Assembly (NCBI GenBank): GCA_026874595.1
Contig: CM049306.1
Location: 57,285,519 to 57,349,518, forward strand
DNA from: Sipunculus nudus
Lineage: Eukaryota; Annelida; Sipuncula; Golfingiida; Sipunculidae
DNA: 64,000 nt
Direction of reading: 5' to 3'
The notes under the pieces are model-generated. The model ran no database searches, had not been told where the DNA came from, and saw nothing but the letters and a program-made list of their open reading frames with translations. A program made the translations under genes and the position numbers. This document shows positions 35,671 through 49,205 of this stretch, piece by piece; within the stretch, counting starts at the first letter, position 1, and the number at the start of each line of letters is the position of its first letter.

Positions 35671-36380
35671 AATCACACCGAACCGTACGGAAAGCAGTTT
35701 ACTGACACTTCAGCACTTGTGAAAATAGTGAGGGAGGTTTTTTAATGATCCCGGGACATTGAAATGTCTGCAAGAGGCAATATACCATGTACTGTTTACT
35801 AAAAGGCTCGGGTGAAAGGCTCCAGTGAAAAAAAAAATTAACACTGGGCAAAATATATTTGAACAACTTTATTGTTTGTAGGCTCATTAAAGCGCACTTA
35901 AATATATTATATATTCGTTTTCAGATCTAAAGATTCCCTATAGTCCTGAAGTAAGGTTTTTTCGTCTCTTTATATTATGTCCTAAGGGGGGTTATTTTCT
36001 TTACCCATAAATCCTGTGAAATTTGAGATCATTTGATAAATCTGCGAAGGTTCTATCGCAACACAATCTATAAAAAAAACTACGCCAGTGTGTCAAGCGG
36101 GTGAACTCGGTCCATGAAAATCTCGCCCTGGATGAATCCGGCCGAGATCACGCGGACCTGTCCAAATGTGAATGGGTTATAGACTAGTCTCATTAACTAA
36201 TCGAATACAAGTTTTACTAAGTTTTCTAAAGACAGTTATTTTTATAAAGAAAGGCAATTTTTTTTAGTATTATAACAAGAGGTTAACCCATGCTTCCAAT
36301 CCAATCAACAAACGTCTCACTATTTTATGCATGATTTTCAATTTCCACATGATACAATGATAACCACTATTGTAAAAGCA

Positions 36381-36438
<58 letters not shown>

Positions 36439-36574
36439 TCCTGTATAAAGTAGATACCATTGTCCCTATATATATAAGACTTCTTTCAAACGTTAATAAT
36501 ATTTAAATATAGTGCAAAGGATTTCACAGCTGCATCTATATATTAACTACTTGTTTCAAAAATCAAATTTTATT

Positions 36575-36631
<57 letters not shown>

Positions 36632-37140
36632 CAATAACATTTTTTAGGTGAAATAAGAATATATCATATAATGTATATGAAGAAAACTCACCGTATTCAT
36701 TATATACCGAATCGCGCAACCTTAACTTCGTTCATTTATATTCATTTAGTTCAAACTTTGTGCCTTTATGTTTGAAATTATCTTTATAAATGTCTTTTTA
36801 TTTATCTTTATAAATGCATTAGCGTGGTCATTATTCGTATATTTATATTTAAAGAATAAATTAAACTCTTGACGGCTGTATTTTTTTAATATTTGCCAAA
36901 ATAATGTAATCGTAAATTATCACGTATACAACGTGCATAATTTGTTTTCGTGTCAGTTTATCTTAAATATCCGTGAATATTGATTTCGTAAAAATGCTAT
37001 AGAAGTATAAACGACGTGACACATATGGACACGTAAAATTCAGTTGTATAGTAATATATGTTAACACTGAATTAGCCAGGCGTTAGAACTTGTAAAAACG
37101 TGCATCATTATTACCGTAACCGCAAACAGATGGATTATTG
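35671..37140. other. AT-rich intergenic DNA with two TA tracts
   Basis: TA runs lie at 36386-36435 and 36578-36628. Otherwise AT-rich and unremarkable. Confidence 0.6.
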
Positions 37141-37860
37141 ACCGCATTCTAATAAATGGAAAGTTTAAAGAGTCGCACCGACATGGTCAAATGTCTGCAG
37201 CTGAGATGAGTAATTTTCTTTCAGAGAAAATTTACACCCATTTTATGCGTATAAAAACACGTTCGTTGAGAACACAGAGCTTTTTATCCCGATATGTAAT
37301 TTTCAACTTAATCTGAATAAGAGTTTCTCTTTCCAAGATGAAAAAAGAGACCCACGCACTATTTGATTACGTTGCTCCCTGCCAGGTATCAGCTGAGAGC
37401 GACCGTCTCGCTGAAAGCAGCCCGAACACCTGTGTGTGATGAAAAGAACAAACGGTGGCGCGCAGGTTAAAAAAAGAGTTCGCTCCAGCGAATACCAATT
37501 CCAGTGTACCGGCAATTTGGACAATTGTGTGGGGACGTCATATAACAGAGAGAGACATAATCACAAACAATTTACGCCAAATCGATGAAGGATTGTTATA
37601 GATTCTGGAAGGGTTAATAAGCTGGAGCTTTGCAACCCCGCTCGCTGCAAAAGCCACTTCCTGTACGGCGTGATGAATTGGTACTCGGTGGGAGCAACAC
37701 TCCGTGAGGCCCGCCGTTTTATTTCCTTTCATTCTGCTCTGAGCCAATTAAACCCCTATTGTGCCTCACCTGCGAAGCCGACTCATTCGGATTTTTATTC
37801 AAAAGGATTTTTTTTCTCTCACCGTAATTTCAGAAAGTTGCAGGTAAAGATGATTTAAAG
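37141..37860. promoter_or_regulatory. GC-richer non-coding island H (candidate enhancer)
   Basis: Balanced GC without microsatellites. Visible motifs are TATCAGCTGAGAGCG, GAACACCTGTGTGTGATG (E-box) and AGGGTTAATAAGCTGG. Short frames at 37303-37747 have no domains. Confidence 0.35.
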
Positions 37861-37945
37861 ATGAAACATATATATATGATGTATATATGATTTTTATTTT
37901 CATATATATAAGCACATATACAGAGTCAACAGACGATATATCAGG

Positions 37946-37997
<52 letters not shown>

Positions 37998-38769
37998 TAT
38001 ATATATATATATTGTGTATATATATAATGTGCAACAGGTTTTGTGTTTAATGTATATATTTGTATTATATATATACGTTGTAATTTATATTACATTTTAA
38101 CATATTTGCAAATATGTATATTGAATCAGACGAATACATGTGACTGGTAAAAAATGAAAGGCCATGATCCATGTCAATAATAAAAGCCTAATGTTATTAT
38201 ATGGAAATGCTTCTGTATATAAAAAGGCATATCAGTCACAAAAATAAAGTTGAAATGAAGAAAGCAAATTTGGGCCTGATTGCCTTAAGGATGAAACTAA
38301 GATTGTATACCTTGCAGACATGCAGTTTTAGAAATGCAATAAATCAAATCTGATTAAATATTCTATTTTTCACGACATTTACACCGTGACATTATTCAAA
38401 TGAAACGAATGAAAATTTAATGATATTTTAGGTAATAGTATATAAAACTGCGCTCAAATAAGAAAATGACATATACAATTAATGTATATTCCCATATACC
38501 GTAAATGTTAACGAATTTATATAGAAATGTATAATGTTGATGTTTGTTTATTTTTGTCTTTGCAATATTTCTTGCTTTTATATGAGTCTCCAGGCAGTTT
38601 AAATTTAAATTTTTAATTTCAAAGTCAGGGTTTCGATATATCTTGATTTCTTATTTATATATGCACTACATATATACACATGTATATATGAGCTAATGTA
38701 AGTGATCTATACATGGTTGTGTTTGTTCTAGTATAAATAATGGACGGTATAATATAAGTTATATGTGCA

Positions 38770-38847
<78 letters not shown>

Positions 38848-40289
38848 ATAAATTAGTTTCAGTCAACTGAAGAAAAGAACAATTGCAGTTTTATATATAG
38901 TAGATGTTGATAAATATTACAATTTATAAATTGATACAGTATATAGGTAAAGTGCATGCATGCATGCAATGTTTTTTTGCTTCTCATGTGATATACGAGA
39001 TTACCAACCTTTTATACAGCTTTTTATATGAATAATTAATGGGTTAATTATACTTATACAGTAATAAATGATATCTTTAGCCTTCCAATCAAAGAGTATA
39101 CATAGTTACATGTGAAGTAACTCATTTCTCTATCAGCCGATGAGATATACCAATTCAACTAATGTGCCAAATATTGGGAGACGGCCGCGGTTACACACAT
39201 GTATGCATACACACAATTAATTTGATTTAATAAGTAAATAGTTTATATCTCTATAAACTTATATATATAGTCATATTAAAATAATAAACTGATGCCTGGT
39301 TGGGTTTTATGTTTGTATTTAGGAAGAATTCATAATTTTTATTGGAGGAACCTAAAAATACAAACCGGTATATATAGCCATTTATATACGAATATAATTT
39401 ATACCAAAATCGTGCATTCAGAATGTGACCGGTTTTGAATAAAAGTTAAGTATTGGATTGGAACTCATAGTGTACATTTCCTGTACCTATAACATGATGC
39501 GAAATGATATGATATTTTGTTTCAGACCTACATATATATATATATGTGTGTGTATCAACCATGCAGCTAAATTAAATTGGGGTTGCAGGTTCTTATATTA
39601 TAATTGCTGCTTCTATCTGAATGACTATAAACGACTGAATCTATGCTGCTTATAACTGCATATTTGGCTATATATTATCATTAGTATTCTCTGGTACTTT
39701 TACAGATTTTTTCCTCGTCTTGTAATGGGTGTTATGGAAGGTTTTGTTAAAAAGTGAAACCATGCATGTGCATGCAAATGGGTCTCAGTTCAAACAAATG
39801 TATTCATTATACGAAGTTATTGCTACAGGTCATGATACAATTAATATTATACACTATAAATTTCAGTTCAGTATGCATGTGTGGTATTTGTACTAATTTT
39901 CTCCGAACATTTACTCTTAAATATAAGAGTTATTTTTAATTTCATTGACGATTATGAGTGATTTATAATTTTATTCAAATTTATGTTCCATTTAATTTTA
40001 TTTATTTTTTTTTTTGTAGGGGTAGTCAGAAAATTGAATATACCTTTGTACGGAATACATTATCCGGTAAATTACCAAAAATGACAGTTTCTCCTAAATT
40101 CACGAAATGAAATAATACTCTTCCAATTATTGCAATACAAAGACTATAATCTGATTTTGAATTTAGACGTTTCATGGATGAACTACAAATTTGGTTAATT
40201 AAACTTAACTATATAACAAGAACATCGTATGCGTGGGCCCCATATTTTATATATTCGGAGAATTGACATTTTGACACACGATCATGTGT
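37861..40289. other. AT-rich intergenic DNA with compound microsatellites
   Basis: TC/AC/TA compound repeat at 37948-38012 and a TA tract at 38772-38842. GCATGCATGCATGCA lies at about 38954. No gene. Confidence 0.6.
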
Positions 40290-41470
40290 ACTGTTTTTCT
40301 TTGCTACTTTCGTTCTTGTTTCTCACGTGAGGATCACGTGACACATGTTGACTAAACCGTTGCAGCACTGTCGCAGCTCTAAGGCAGTCTTTGGACACGT
40401 CATGTTTTAAATGCGCATGTAACCGGGCCCTTTGATGACGAATCCTTCTTCAAGGTCTGACTCCCTGTAGCCAGTCAACCGTAGAAGTGTTCTATGCATG
40501 AAAGAACTTTGATTACTTAACTGTTGGGTGTAACTGGACTTTGTCGGAGCTGTGCAGAACGTGGTCACTGAAATTAACAGAACCAGATTCTTCATTTGAA
40601 TCTTATATACGTGTTCTTGTGTTAAGAGTTGCGGGTGTCTTCAGTCTTCACCCCCCCCCCCCCCTTCCCCAGTTATTTTTGCATTTTTGTGTAACAGCGT
40701 GGGAAGAAGAACCGATGATGCTCTTGAAGATCAGAAGGGACACGTGTGTAAAGGCAAACGCTGGAGAATTCACACTGACGCTGATCAGGTGAAAGTGGTG
40801 ATAATGAATCTAGCTGGCACCCCAGCATTCAGCCGTCTCACCATGAAAGCTCTACTAATGATTCTCGCTCCTTTCCAGTCCAAGGGCCGTGAAAGCGTCC
40901 TGCACCCCTAGCTGTGAGGGGCGCTCATGCGGACAATGTCTCAGCACAATGGCGACTGTGCGCCACTTCATGGTAGCCCTGCCCTGCGGCTGGCGGTCCT
41001 GCTCAACTCGGCCTTTGCGCTGGATTTTACGAGATTAATTAAACCAACCAAACCATACCCGGGGATGAGTCGACCACACCAATTTACATCGATCTTCGTT
41101 TGCTTCCGCCGCGTTGAATTTTCACTAAAACCCAGACCTAGGATGCTGAAGGGCTGGCCCTGGCGACCGGAACCGTTATCTCGGCTTGAAGTTCAACACA
41201 AGATGCCATCTTCACGACAATTATAGTCCATGCCCAAGATAATAACCCAGCCCTTGTTGTGAGAAGGCTGCTTTAACCGTGCTCGGTTCTTGCACGGTAT
41301 TACGGGAACAATCACGTCATCATTTACTTGATGGTAATGAGCACCTACTTTACGTAATGATATCAAATTTTCTGACATATTTGAATCCGTGATTGGAGGA
41401 TGATTTGGTGTCATTTACTGTTCTTCAGGAGAAAAGATGACTTGAATCAAGCAATCAAGTAGACCCACGT
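40290..41470. promoter_or_regulatory. GC-richer non-coding island I, nearest 3' block to fezf
   Basis: Starts with two TCACGTGA E-boxes (40323-40330 and 40334-40341). Contains two SOX-type ACAATG cores (40933-40938 and 40946-40951) and ACGAGATTAATTAAACC near 41027. A C-run at 40650-40664 interrupts it. Overlapping open frames (40541-41226) lack domains. About 3 kb of AT-rich DNA separates it from the 3' end of fezf. Confidence 0.4.
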
Positions 41471-41515
41471 GTCATTCCTCACTAATCCTTATGTTAACCC
41501 TTCATTACTGTTTGC

Positions 41516-41586
<71 letters not shown>

Positions 41587-41677
41587 TTTATAAAAGTAAA
41601 TATGTACCATATATAAGAGCAGAATTTACTTATTCAAATCATGCAGAATATCGATTTTCAAGAAAAATATTCCCTTT

Positions 41678-41755
<78 letters not shown>

Positions 41756-42649
41756 ATATCTGTCCAATCTTTCTCTTTACTTTTTTATCTTAACAGTCTT
41801 TTCAATTAACTAAAATTTTAGAAAAAAATAAATCGAAACTCCAATCTGCTTTATTTGGTGTTCATCGAATTTTTTTATGAAATTCCTGAGTCTATATATT
41901 CAATTCACTTGTGACATACATCATAAAGCGTCTCGTGGATAATTTCTGACACTGTTGAAGTGAGGCTATACGCTACCATTTGTATCATATTCATTTCAAA
42001 TGTGCAACAAAATTAAAAAATGATCAAACTTATCATATATTTATGTATAATGTTTATATTTATATATTCATGTGTATAAACGTATGCTGTATATATATAT
42101 ATTTGGATCATGTATTTTAAAAGATACTTATTACATATGTTTTATAGTTCAGATCCATGTAAGTATATTAAATTTATTCCAAATTAAAAAAAAAAGAGAT
42201 AGTGAACTATGAATTTACATAATATAGAAATGTATAAATTAGAATAATCTTGTCATAAAATTAAATTATCAAAACGTATACGAGTGGAGCAGATTCTTTT
42301 TGTATGTATCACGAATGACGGAAAATTCGAAAATATGTTTATTATACAGAAGATAAAGGAAAGATAATGTTATGTTATAATTAAATCAACAGTGTAATTT
42401 TCGTAAATTTTCTATGCAAAACGGTTGTGAAATATCCACATATTACGTGAATATAAATGAAATACAAATATATGTGAGGAGTAAGGGCCTTAAAGAATTA
42501 ACTGCATGAGACATAATCTATACTGTAAGATATATTTTGGTTATATATAGGAAAGTAAATTTTGCTCAGGTTTCTACACTTTAATTTTTTTTCATTATTT
42601 AAATCTAATTCATAATTATAATTATACCCCATTTACAAATATCAAACAA

Positions 42650-42740
<91 letters not shown>

Positions 42741-43445
42741 AATATATATAAATATATATATATATATATATGGCGATTCAAAAAGGAAACAAAGACACAT
42801 ACCATATCTCTAAATAAATTGCATAATTTTAAAAGAAAACTATAAACTGAATAACTGAATTATCTTGAAATAACTCTGTTAACGATTGTTTTATTCCCAT
42901 TTAAAGTGAATGGTATATACATTAAGTACTTGTTCTCCCCTCGTACAAAAGTTAGGGGAAATATTCCCCTGTCCCCCCCCCCCCCCCCCCGTCCCCCCCC
43001 CCCCCCACCAAACAAAGGCCATGCATGGGCAGGATTCATCATAGAAATATAGTCAAAGTACATTTTTAAAGGTGAATATTTATTGAAGATTAGCCATCTC
43101 TGAGTTTCCATTTTCGATCGGATTTGATTTAATATTTTAACCAAACATGCATGCTCAGAATCTGTTTGAAATGTTTATACTTATTCCCTTGCAGTAATTC
43201 CGCCAATACTACAAAGTATGTATCAAATTGGACATGTATAAATTTATACAAATGCATGATTAGGCATACTATACGCTCACTAAAGTTTTAACATACGCAC
43301 ACATATGTATACTATAATTTTATAATTATAAAAATCAACAAAATACTCATATATAATATACCTTAAAACATTGGTGCTTTTATTACATATAGACAAGAAT
43401 AATATTACAAGAGCCACACAAAACTAACGCTGGTATAGAGCTGAG

Positions 43446-43508
<63 letters not shown>

Positions 43509-43575
43509 CGGTGTTCATATATACCTTAGATATACAAGTTCATATCAATCACAAGTTAAACACAAATGGCACCTG

Positions 43576-43669
<94 letters not shown>

Positions 43670-44030
43670 AAAAATAAATCAATGTCCTATCAAAACGAAA
43701 CACATATCACAGAAAATAAATATAAGGAAATATATTTGGGATATCATCTCTGTCAAATTAAAATTTAAATATTCATTTTCTATGTTACAACTTACAGTCC
43801 TATGTGCCTATTTTAACTACTTAGAGTCAGCACATTTATAAAAAAAATGATAACCTTGAAAAATTACAGATATATTCATGTACCTCAGACCAAAAAAAAG
43901 AGAGAGTTATACACGGGGAACAAAAATCAGTTATTTATAGGAATTGCATTTAAAGACCATATATTTTTGCATCATTTTATCTATTCTGCTGAAAGAAAAT
44001 CGTAATAAGTTGAACAATTTGAGTGATATA
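41471..44030. other. AT-rich, microsatellite-dense DNA downstream of fezf
   Basis: TA or TC/TA tracts lie at 41521-41584, 41679-41752, 42654-42771, 43448-43503 and 43580-43666. A bipartite C-run lies at about 42971-43009. No gene is recognised. No canonical polyadenylation signal for fezf could be fixed here. Confidence 0.6.
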
Positions 44031-44314
44031 ACAAACATATTGATTTAAATTATTTCTCCTTATTCCTTGATGTATATATTAAGACCGATCTTGGGCAAGC
44101 AGTGTATATTGAGAGACGTATATCAGCAGATTCATAATTAAATATAATTTCTAATATTGGTGTTTATATGACATTCAAACAACTCACCCTTTCAGTCCTC
44201 TTTGCACCATGCAGTCAACACATGCAAGTGTGTTTGTCTTAATAAAGCCAGTGTTCACCACTTCATTAAATTATCATAATTCACAATTAATCGTCCGTTT
44301 AAGCACTGTCAACG

Positions 44315-45691
44315 TCACACGAGTCCCGCCATTGGGTTGCCACCCCACATCCTCGACGCCATCGGACTCTGGTACCCCAGAGGATCGGGGAGAAGCACAA
44401 CCGGCCGAAAAGGGGTCGGGCCCATGGGGGACTGGACCATGCTCCTGACAGCAGAGCTCATACTTGCCCCTGGCATGTTCATCTTTGAGTTTCCCGGCGC
44501 CTGCTCTGAGCCTTCATGAAGTTTACGTATATGTTTTTTCAGATCGAAATTCCGGCAAAAACCTTTACTGCAAATGTGGCAAGTAAAGGGTTTTTTATCG
44601 TTGTGCGTGTGCATGTGGAAAGTCAAGTTATATATTTGATGGAACGCTTTGTTGCACACTTTACATTTGTATTGTTTCTCACTGGAATGAGTCAGTTTGT
44701 GGTTTTTATAATTACCTTTCTGGTGGAAACCCTTGCCGCAGATTTCACACACGAAAGGTTTATAACCGGAATGTATGCGCATGTGAGTGTTGAGCGTGGA
44801 CGAGCGGTTGAATGCTTTGAAACATATCTTACATTTATGAGGTTTTTCTGACGTATGGATTATCTTGTGACGGCACAACGTGCTGGCTTGGCGGAACCCT
44901 TTTCCACAAACTTTACAGATGAAGGGGCGAGCACCAGTGTGGACCGGCATATGTCGTGTAAGGTTATAATGAGCGTTAAACACTTTCCCACATTCTGGGC
45001 ACGTGTAAGTCTTTTGTGGTTTGCCATCCTTTCTTCTGACAGCCGATGACGACTGGCCAGAGACTGGAGAAGACTCTATTGAAGAAGATTCATTCCCTTT
45101 GTTCTCATTGTGTACATCAGTAGTTGAGTCTTTTTTATCACGCTTAATGTGCTGAGGTTCGGCCTTGTATGGTTTCCTCTGCACTTCAACTTGGTCGTCT
45201 GTCACAGTAATGCCGGGCGGGCTTGGTTTGGGAATTTTCATGACTTTATGACTGTCCTGCATGTCAACGTTTGTTCTCCACTGGGGCACAGACAACGGGA
45301 CAGAATTGTACCATAGCTGTCTGTGAGGTGCAAAACCGCTCAGTTGTCCGTGGAGCCAAGAGAATGCAGGATGTACAAGGGGAGACCTCTGCGTCATCAT
45401 ACCAGGCTGGGGTACGAACAAGTTCCCGATTCCTTGCGGTGGAGAATACCCCGGTAGAGATGGCACGGGCGGAATTGAGGAGTTACAGGAGAAGGGAGAC
45501 CTTTCCACCGGCGGAGGAACTTTCCCAGGCCTCGGCCTGTCACTACTCTCTTTATTTTCCATGATTCTGTCGATTGAAAACGACAGCCTTGGTTTGGATT
45601 CTTTTTGTCCATCCCGGTTGTTATTCAGTCCTGGATGTTCCTTATTCTTGTCCCGCCGACAGTGGACAAATGACACGTTTGTTTCACTCAT
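44315..45691 (-). CDS. fezf: Fez family zinc finger transcription factor (Fezf)
   Basis: A 458-residue nuclear DNA-binding protein, expected to act as a repressor in anterior neural and forebrain patterning, as known for the Fezf family. Near the N terminus, residues 36-43 (LSFSIDRI) form an Eh1 motif, the family's Groucho/TLE-recruiting peptide. A Pro/Ser-rich linker (51-220) follows. Six C2H2 fingers span 229-392 with cysteine pairs 231/234, 259/262, 287/290, 315/318, 343/346 and 371/374. The last finger has the family's longer H-x4-H spacing (H387, H392). The linkers TGARPF, SGYKPF and NDKKPF, and the finger helices, match the Fezf signature rather than generic zinc fingers. The start is supported by A at -3 and by an in-frame TAG nine codons upstream (45716-45718). 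The coding region has no introns, whereas vertebrate orthologues split theirs. No other gene lies in the window. Confidence 0.96.
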   Translation of the reverse strand: MSETNVSFVHCRRDKNKEHPGLNNNRDGQKESKPRLSFSIDRIMENKESSDRPRPGKVPPPVERSPFSCNSSIPPVPSLPGYSPPQGIGNLFVPQPGMMTQRSPLVHPAFSWLHGQLSGFAPHRQLWYNSVPLSVPQWRTNVDMQDSHKVMKIPKPSPPGITVTDDQVEVQRKPYKAEPQHIKRDKKDSTTDVHNENKGNESSSIESSPVSGQSSSAVRRKDGKPQKTYTCPECGKVFNAHYNLTRHMPVHTGARPFICKVCGKGFRQASTLCRHKIIHTSEKPHKCKICFKAFNRSSTLNTHMRIHSGYKPFVCEICGKGFHQKGNYKNHKLTHSSEKQYKCKVCNKAFHQIYNLTFHMHTHNDKKPFTCHICSKGFCRNFDLKKHIRKLHEGSEQAPGNSKMNMPGASMSSAVRSMVQSPMGPTPFRPVVLLPDPLGYQSPMASRMWGGNPMAGLV

Positions 45692-45735
45692 GGTGCCAGG
45701 CTTGAATGAAGAACCCTAATGTTCAAACTGAGTAT
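45692..45735 (-). other. fezf: fezf 5' UTR exon portion with splice acceptor
   Basis: Directly upstream of the start codon the minus strand reads TTTCTCTCTATTGCAG|ATAC. This is a pyrimidine tract plus AG acceptor (AG at 45737-45736), so a 5' UTR intron is likely. A strong donor-like GTAAGT is present with its G at 45895, giving a possible 160-bp intron. A weaker CG|GTAGGC occurs at 46154. Which donor is used cannot be decided from sequence alone. Confidence 0.55.
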
Positions 45736-46144
45736 CTGCAATAGAGAGAAATTCAAGTCAAGATATATTTATATTTAAAATAGCCTATTGAAGAATTAAA
45801 ATACAACTGACGGGAATAATCAGTTTTAGTCCAGCATAATAAAATATAGAAAAATTCATAAAAGCAAAGCAGATTAAATTTCTAACTTACTTACAATGGA
45901 ATAATATAATTTTCAGCATATTCAAATATATTAAAGTGCAGCTTTACAATGCCTATGAAATTCAAGAGTTTATACATTTGAAGAGTTAAGTATATGCGAA
46001 CATTGAAAATCAGTCAAATATAAAAAAAAGTCACTTAACCTAAAATGAATTTTAACAAGATTATTTGTTTTAATTTAAGGATTCATTAGTAAAAATAGAT
46101 GAAACATAAGTAACAAACAACAAATAGAATTTTAGTTTTTTTAA

Positions 46145-46460
46145 AGTTGCCTACCGTTGTGGGTGTCCGAGGTCTTATATATGGTTTGCCAGATCAAGTT
46201 TCATGTACCGTCAGCTCGTAGAACGGCAATGACCGGGCCACTTGCGGCGAGTCGCAGATATATTACACCACGGTTATGAACATGAAAATACGATAAACCT
46301 TTATCCAGCCAGATTTAATGGTAACAAATCCTCAGCCAATCACAAGCGACTTGTTCATCCTCCTAGCCGTGAATGGCAGGCTCTGGCCGTGGAGCTCACC
46401 GTTTAGGGACGCAGCGGGCGTGGCGATGGGCGGGGCCAGGGTATCGATTATTCATAAGGT
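46145..46460 (-). promoter_or_regulatory. fezf: Putative fezf promoter
   Basis: A GC-richer block sits about 450-770 bp upstream of the start codon. On the minus strand it holds a TATA-like CCATATATAAGACC (TATA at about 46174-46182). Upstream of that lie an inverted CCAAT box (ATTGG, 46336-46340) and GC boxes (GGGCGGGGCC at 46428-46437 and GGGCGTGGC at 46416-46424 on the plus strand). ATCGATTATTCATAA (about 46443) is a Onecut/homeodomain-like string. Initiation near 46150 would fit the TATA position and the 45895 donor. This is inferred, with no transcript evidence. Confidence 0.5.
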
Positions 46461-46905
46461 TGTCAGTGATCTCAGCTCGCAAACACCAGCATATTCAGAC
46501 AAAACGGACAAATGGGGTTAAGTTTCAAAAGGTTTTAGAGAGTTTTTCAGTTTATATTTTAAAAATGCGTTTAATAATATGGTTTTTGATTTAAATATAT
46601 ACACTCCCATTTCCCATATTTAGAAAAAAAATTAAAAAAAAATTAAAATTTTCATAATCCTCAGGACTGTTTTTTTATGACTCTGGCATGTAAACATTTA
46701 ACAATAACACAAAAACTATATGCCTAATTTACCAATGAGTTTTGAATGGTAAATAAAATTAAATGAAAAGCCATAAAGTTAAATAGGAAAGAAGATTTAT
46801 GACATTCCACGTATTTCAAATACAATAACTTAAACAACCTTCACACGGCATATACCTGTTTCACAATTAAGATAATCTATGACTAAATCTCTCCTCCTCT
46901 TTATT

Positions 46906-46978
<73 letters not shown>

Positions 46979-47215
46979 TGATAGTGCTCTACCATATGGA
47001 AGCGTTTATTATAATTGATGTTAAGTTAGTTCAGTTACACTGCTCCCGCTAAACAGCACCGTCGTACAATAACTTATGATTTAAGATATATAATATAGTA
47101 TATATATATTATTTATATATCATGTAATATATATATTTTTTTTTTACATTGCGTTGTAAGTAGTAACAAATAAACTAAATTTTAAGTAGATTAGATAGTT
47201 TAAAAAGACTTCACA
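46461..47215. other. AT-rich DNA upstream of fezf, with TA tract
   Basis: A TA run lies at 46909-46976. The remainder is AT-rich without recognisable features. Confidence 0.6.
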
Positions 47216-47990
47216 TATAGGCCTGTATGCATTTAGATAGTCGTGACGATGCATTTTATATCCGAGTCTGTAGTTTGTCTTTTTCCGGCTATAAGCCGTG
47301 AACCCTGCTGTAAGCGGGACATGTTTGTCTGTGTACTTGATTTGGCGCTTTGATCGTTCTATTGAGGCGTTTTCCGGTCGCTGGAAAGTAATAAATGCAA
47401 CGTTAGAAAAATAATTATGAACATCATCTGCAGTACAAAGAAGAATACTTTTTCAACACAAATGTTTTCCTTACGGCTAAATGCATTGACGTAAAAGTGC
47501 TATGAGCATGACATAAAAAAGAAGAAGGGCAACAAGGAGTACATGAATCGTAAAGGCGTGGTCGTGTCATCATTGGTGTAAATAGGGGTCATCAACACAG
47601 TTTACAAATTGTATATTACAACTAGTTGCAGCGCTCTGAGGAACAGCGGGAGCGTGCCGCTTCACTGGAACTACTTTACTAGACTAATGCGCCCGCTCTC
47701 ACCGTGTCTAATCACCCATCCTAATTCGTGCACTCGCGTGAGAATAAAGACCGGTGACTGGGTATAATGGCAAAAATGTAGTCGTCCTTTCGGAGACATA
47801 CCAACTTGTTACGGGATGTTATACAGTATTGGTGAGTACGTGTCAGTCGGCCACCCTGGCTTCCCCGGGCGAGAAGACATGTCAGCTCGTTGGCTAAATC
47901 TTTGCAGAATTATTGATGCAAAAACACCCGAGGGCTACAAATCTTTAAATCCCCTGTCTGACAAGTACATGCACATGATCCTTTTTCTTC
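47216..47990. promoter_or_regulatory. GC-richer non-coding island J, upstream of fezf
   Basis: Contains GGCGCTTTGATCGTTC (TCF/LEF-type CTTTGATC, about 47347), CATCATTGGTGTAAATAGG, CTAGACTAATGCGCC and GTGTCTAATCACCCATCCTA (47704-47723). The 91-codon frame at 47816-48091 runs into a C/CA repeat and has no domain. Its position about 2 kb upstream of the start codon makes it a proximal enhancer candidate. Confidence 0.4.
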
Positions 47991-48330
47991 ATGTCTTAAA
48001 TTGCAGGCTCCATGTTTGTTGTTTCAAGCAGGCATACACACTTGTATATATCAAACAGACCCCCCCCACACACACACACATATATTTTTAACTTTAATTC
48101 TACCTTGTAACTTAGTAATATAAATTACAATTATTATTTATGAAAGATATCAAACATCACCATGCAATACGCATTTATGCGAAAACATATAATACACGTG
48201 ATATTATATAATTAATCTCGCATGATATACCGGGAACGTAGGGACTTTATCTAACAGACATAATTAATGAAATCACAGTGAAGAGGTTAAACGACTTTTT
48301 CAATTTTAGATATTTTGATTTTTAAAACTG

Positions 48331-48370
<40 letters not shown>

Positions 48371-49071
48371 AATATTATATATATATCGCACACCAGATTT
48401 GTATTCCAAATGTTATATCAAGAAAACTTGAAGACACATTTGTTTATTGAAATTATAATTAAGTTTAAATTTAATAATTATGATTAACCTTAACTTATAG
48501 AAAAACTATTTCGCACAGCCTAAACAGCGTTTAAGACGTCATAATCTTCTGTACATGAAATCAAATGGTCGATATGCTGAACCTAATTAAAAATGTATCT
48601 TGATCTATATTATTAAGTTTGAAAAGCATAGGTGTTTTTTTATCCTAAACCTTACAGCAATGGTCGATCTGTTCCAAACACTATAATTGAATCAATAGGT
48701 TTTACATGTCCATATATTGCACAAAATGCATATGAGAGAAAACAATAATATCTACAAGGCGCAATAAATTTTATTTTATATTAGATTTGATTTGAATCCT
48801 CATTATATCCAAATCAAGTGTTTCATCAACTTCTCTGAAATTACAGGTGAAATAATTACGAGTTTATATTGGGGCAGGCTGACATATAACAATAAGAAAA
48901 CCTATAAAAGAGAATATTTTGAATAGAATTAAATCCAATATAAATATTATTGCACAAATTATACTCATATAAACAATTTATACATTCTTCATGGCTGTAG
49001 ACAGTCAAGCCTATATTGTTAAGAAAGAAATTCTTTTATATATACATGTATACTGAATACATACATGTATA

Positions 49072-49112
<41 letters not shown>

Positions 49113-49205
49113 CATTTTACATATATAAATCTGAAAACGCTCATTCAACATATAGGAGGAATAAAAATAGAAAAAAAGAAAAAGTTGATTTTTTTTTAAA
49201 TCAAA
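47991..49205. other. AT-rich intergenic DNA
   Basis: A TA run at 48332-48368 and a TTA run at 49071-49112. No gene. Confidence 0.6.

Noticed and set aside
42971-43009. Poly-C tract as a functional C-rich element
   Set aside because: Homopolymer runs like this recur (40650, 57152, 62994) without consistent context and may be length-unstable or assembly-affected.
44337-45564. Plus-strand open frames across the fezf gene
   Set aside because: Antisense shadows of the zinc finger coding sequence.
46150-46158. CG|GTAGGC as the fezf 5' UTR donor
   Set aside because: It lies only about 25 bases from the TATA-like box, too close for a transcript starting downstream of that box to include it. The 45895 GTAAGT fits better, though neither is proven.
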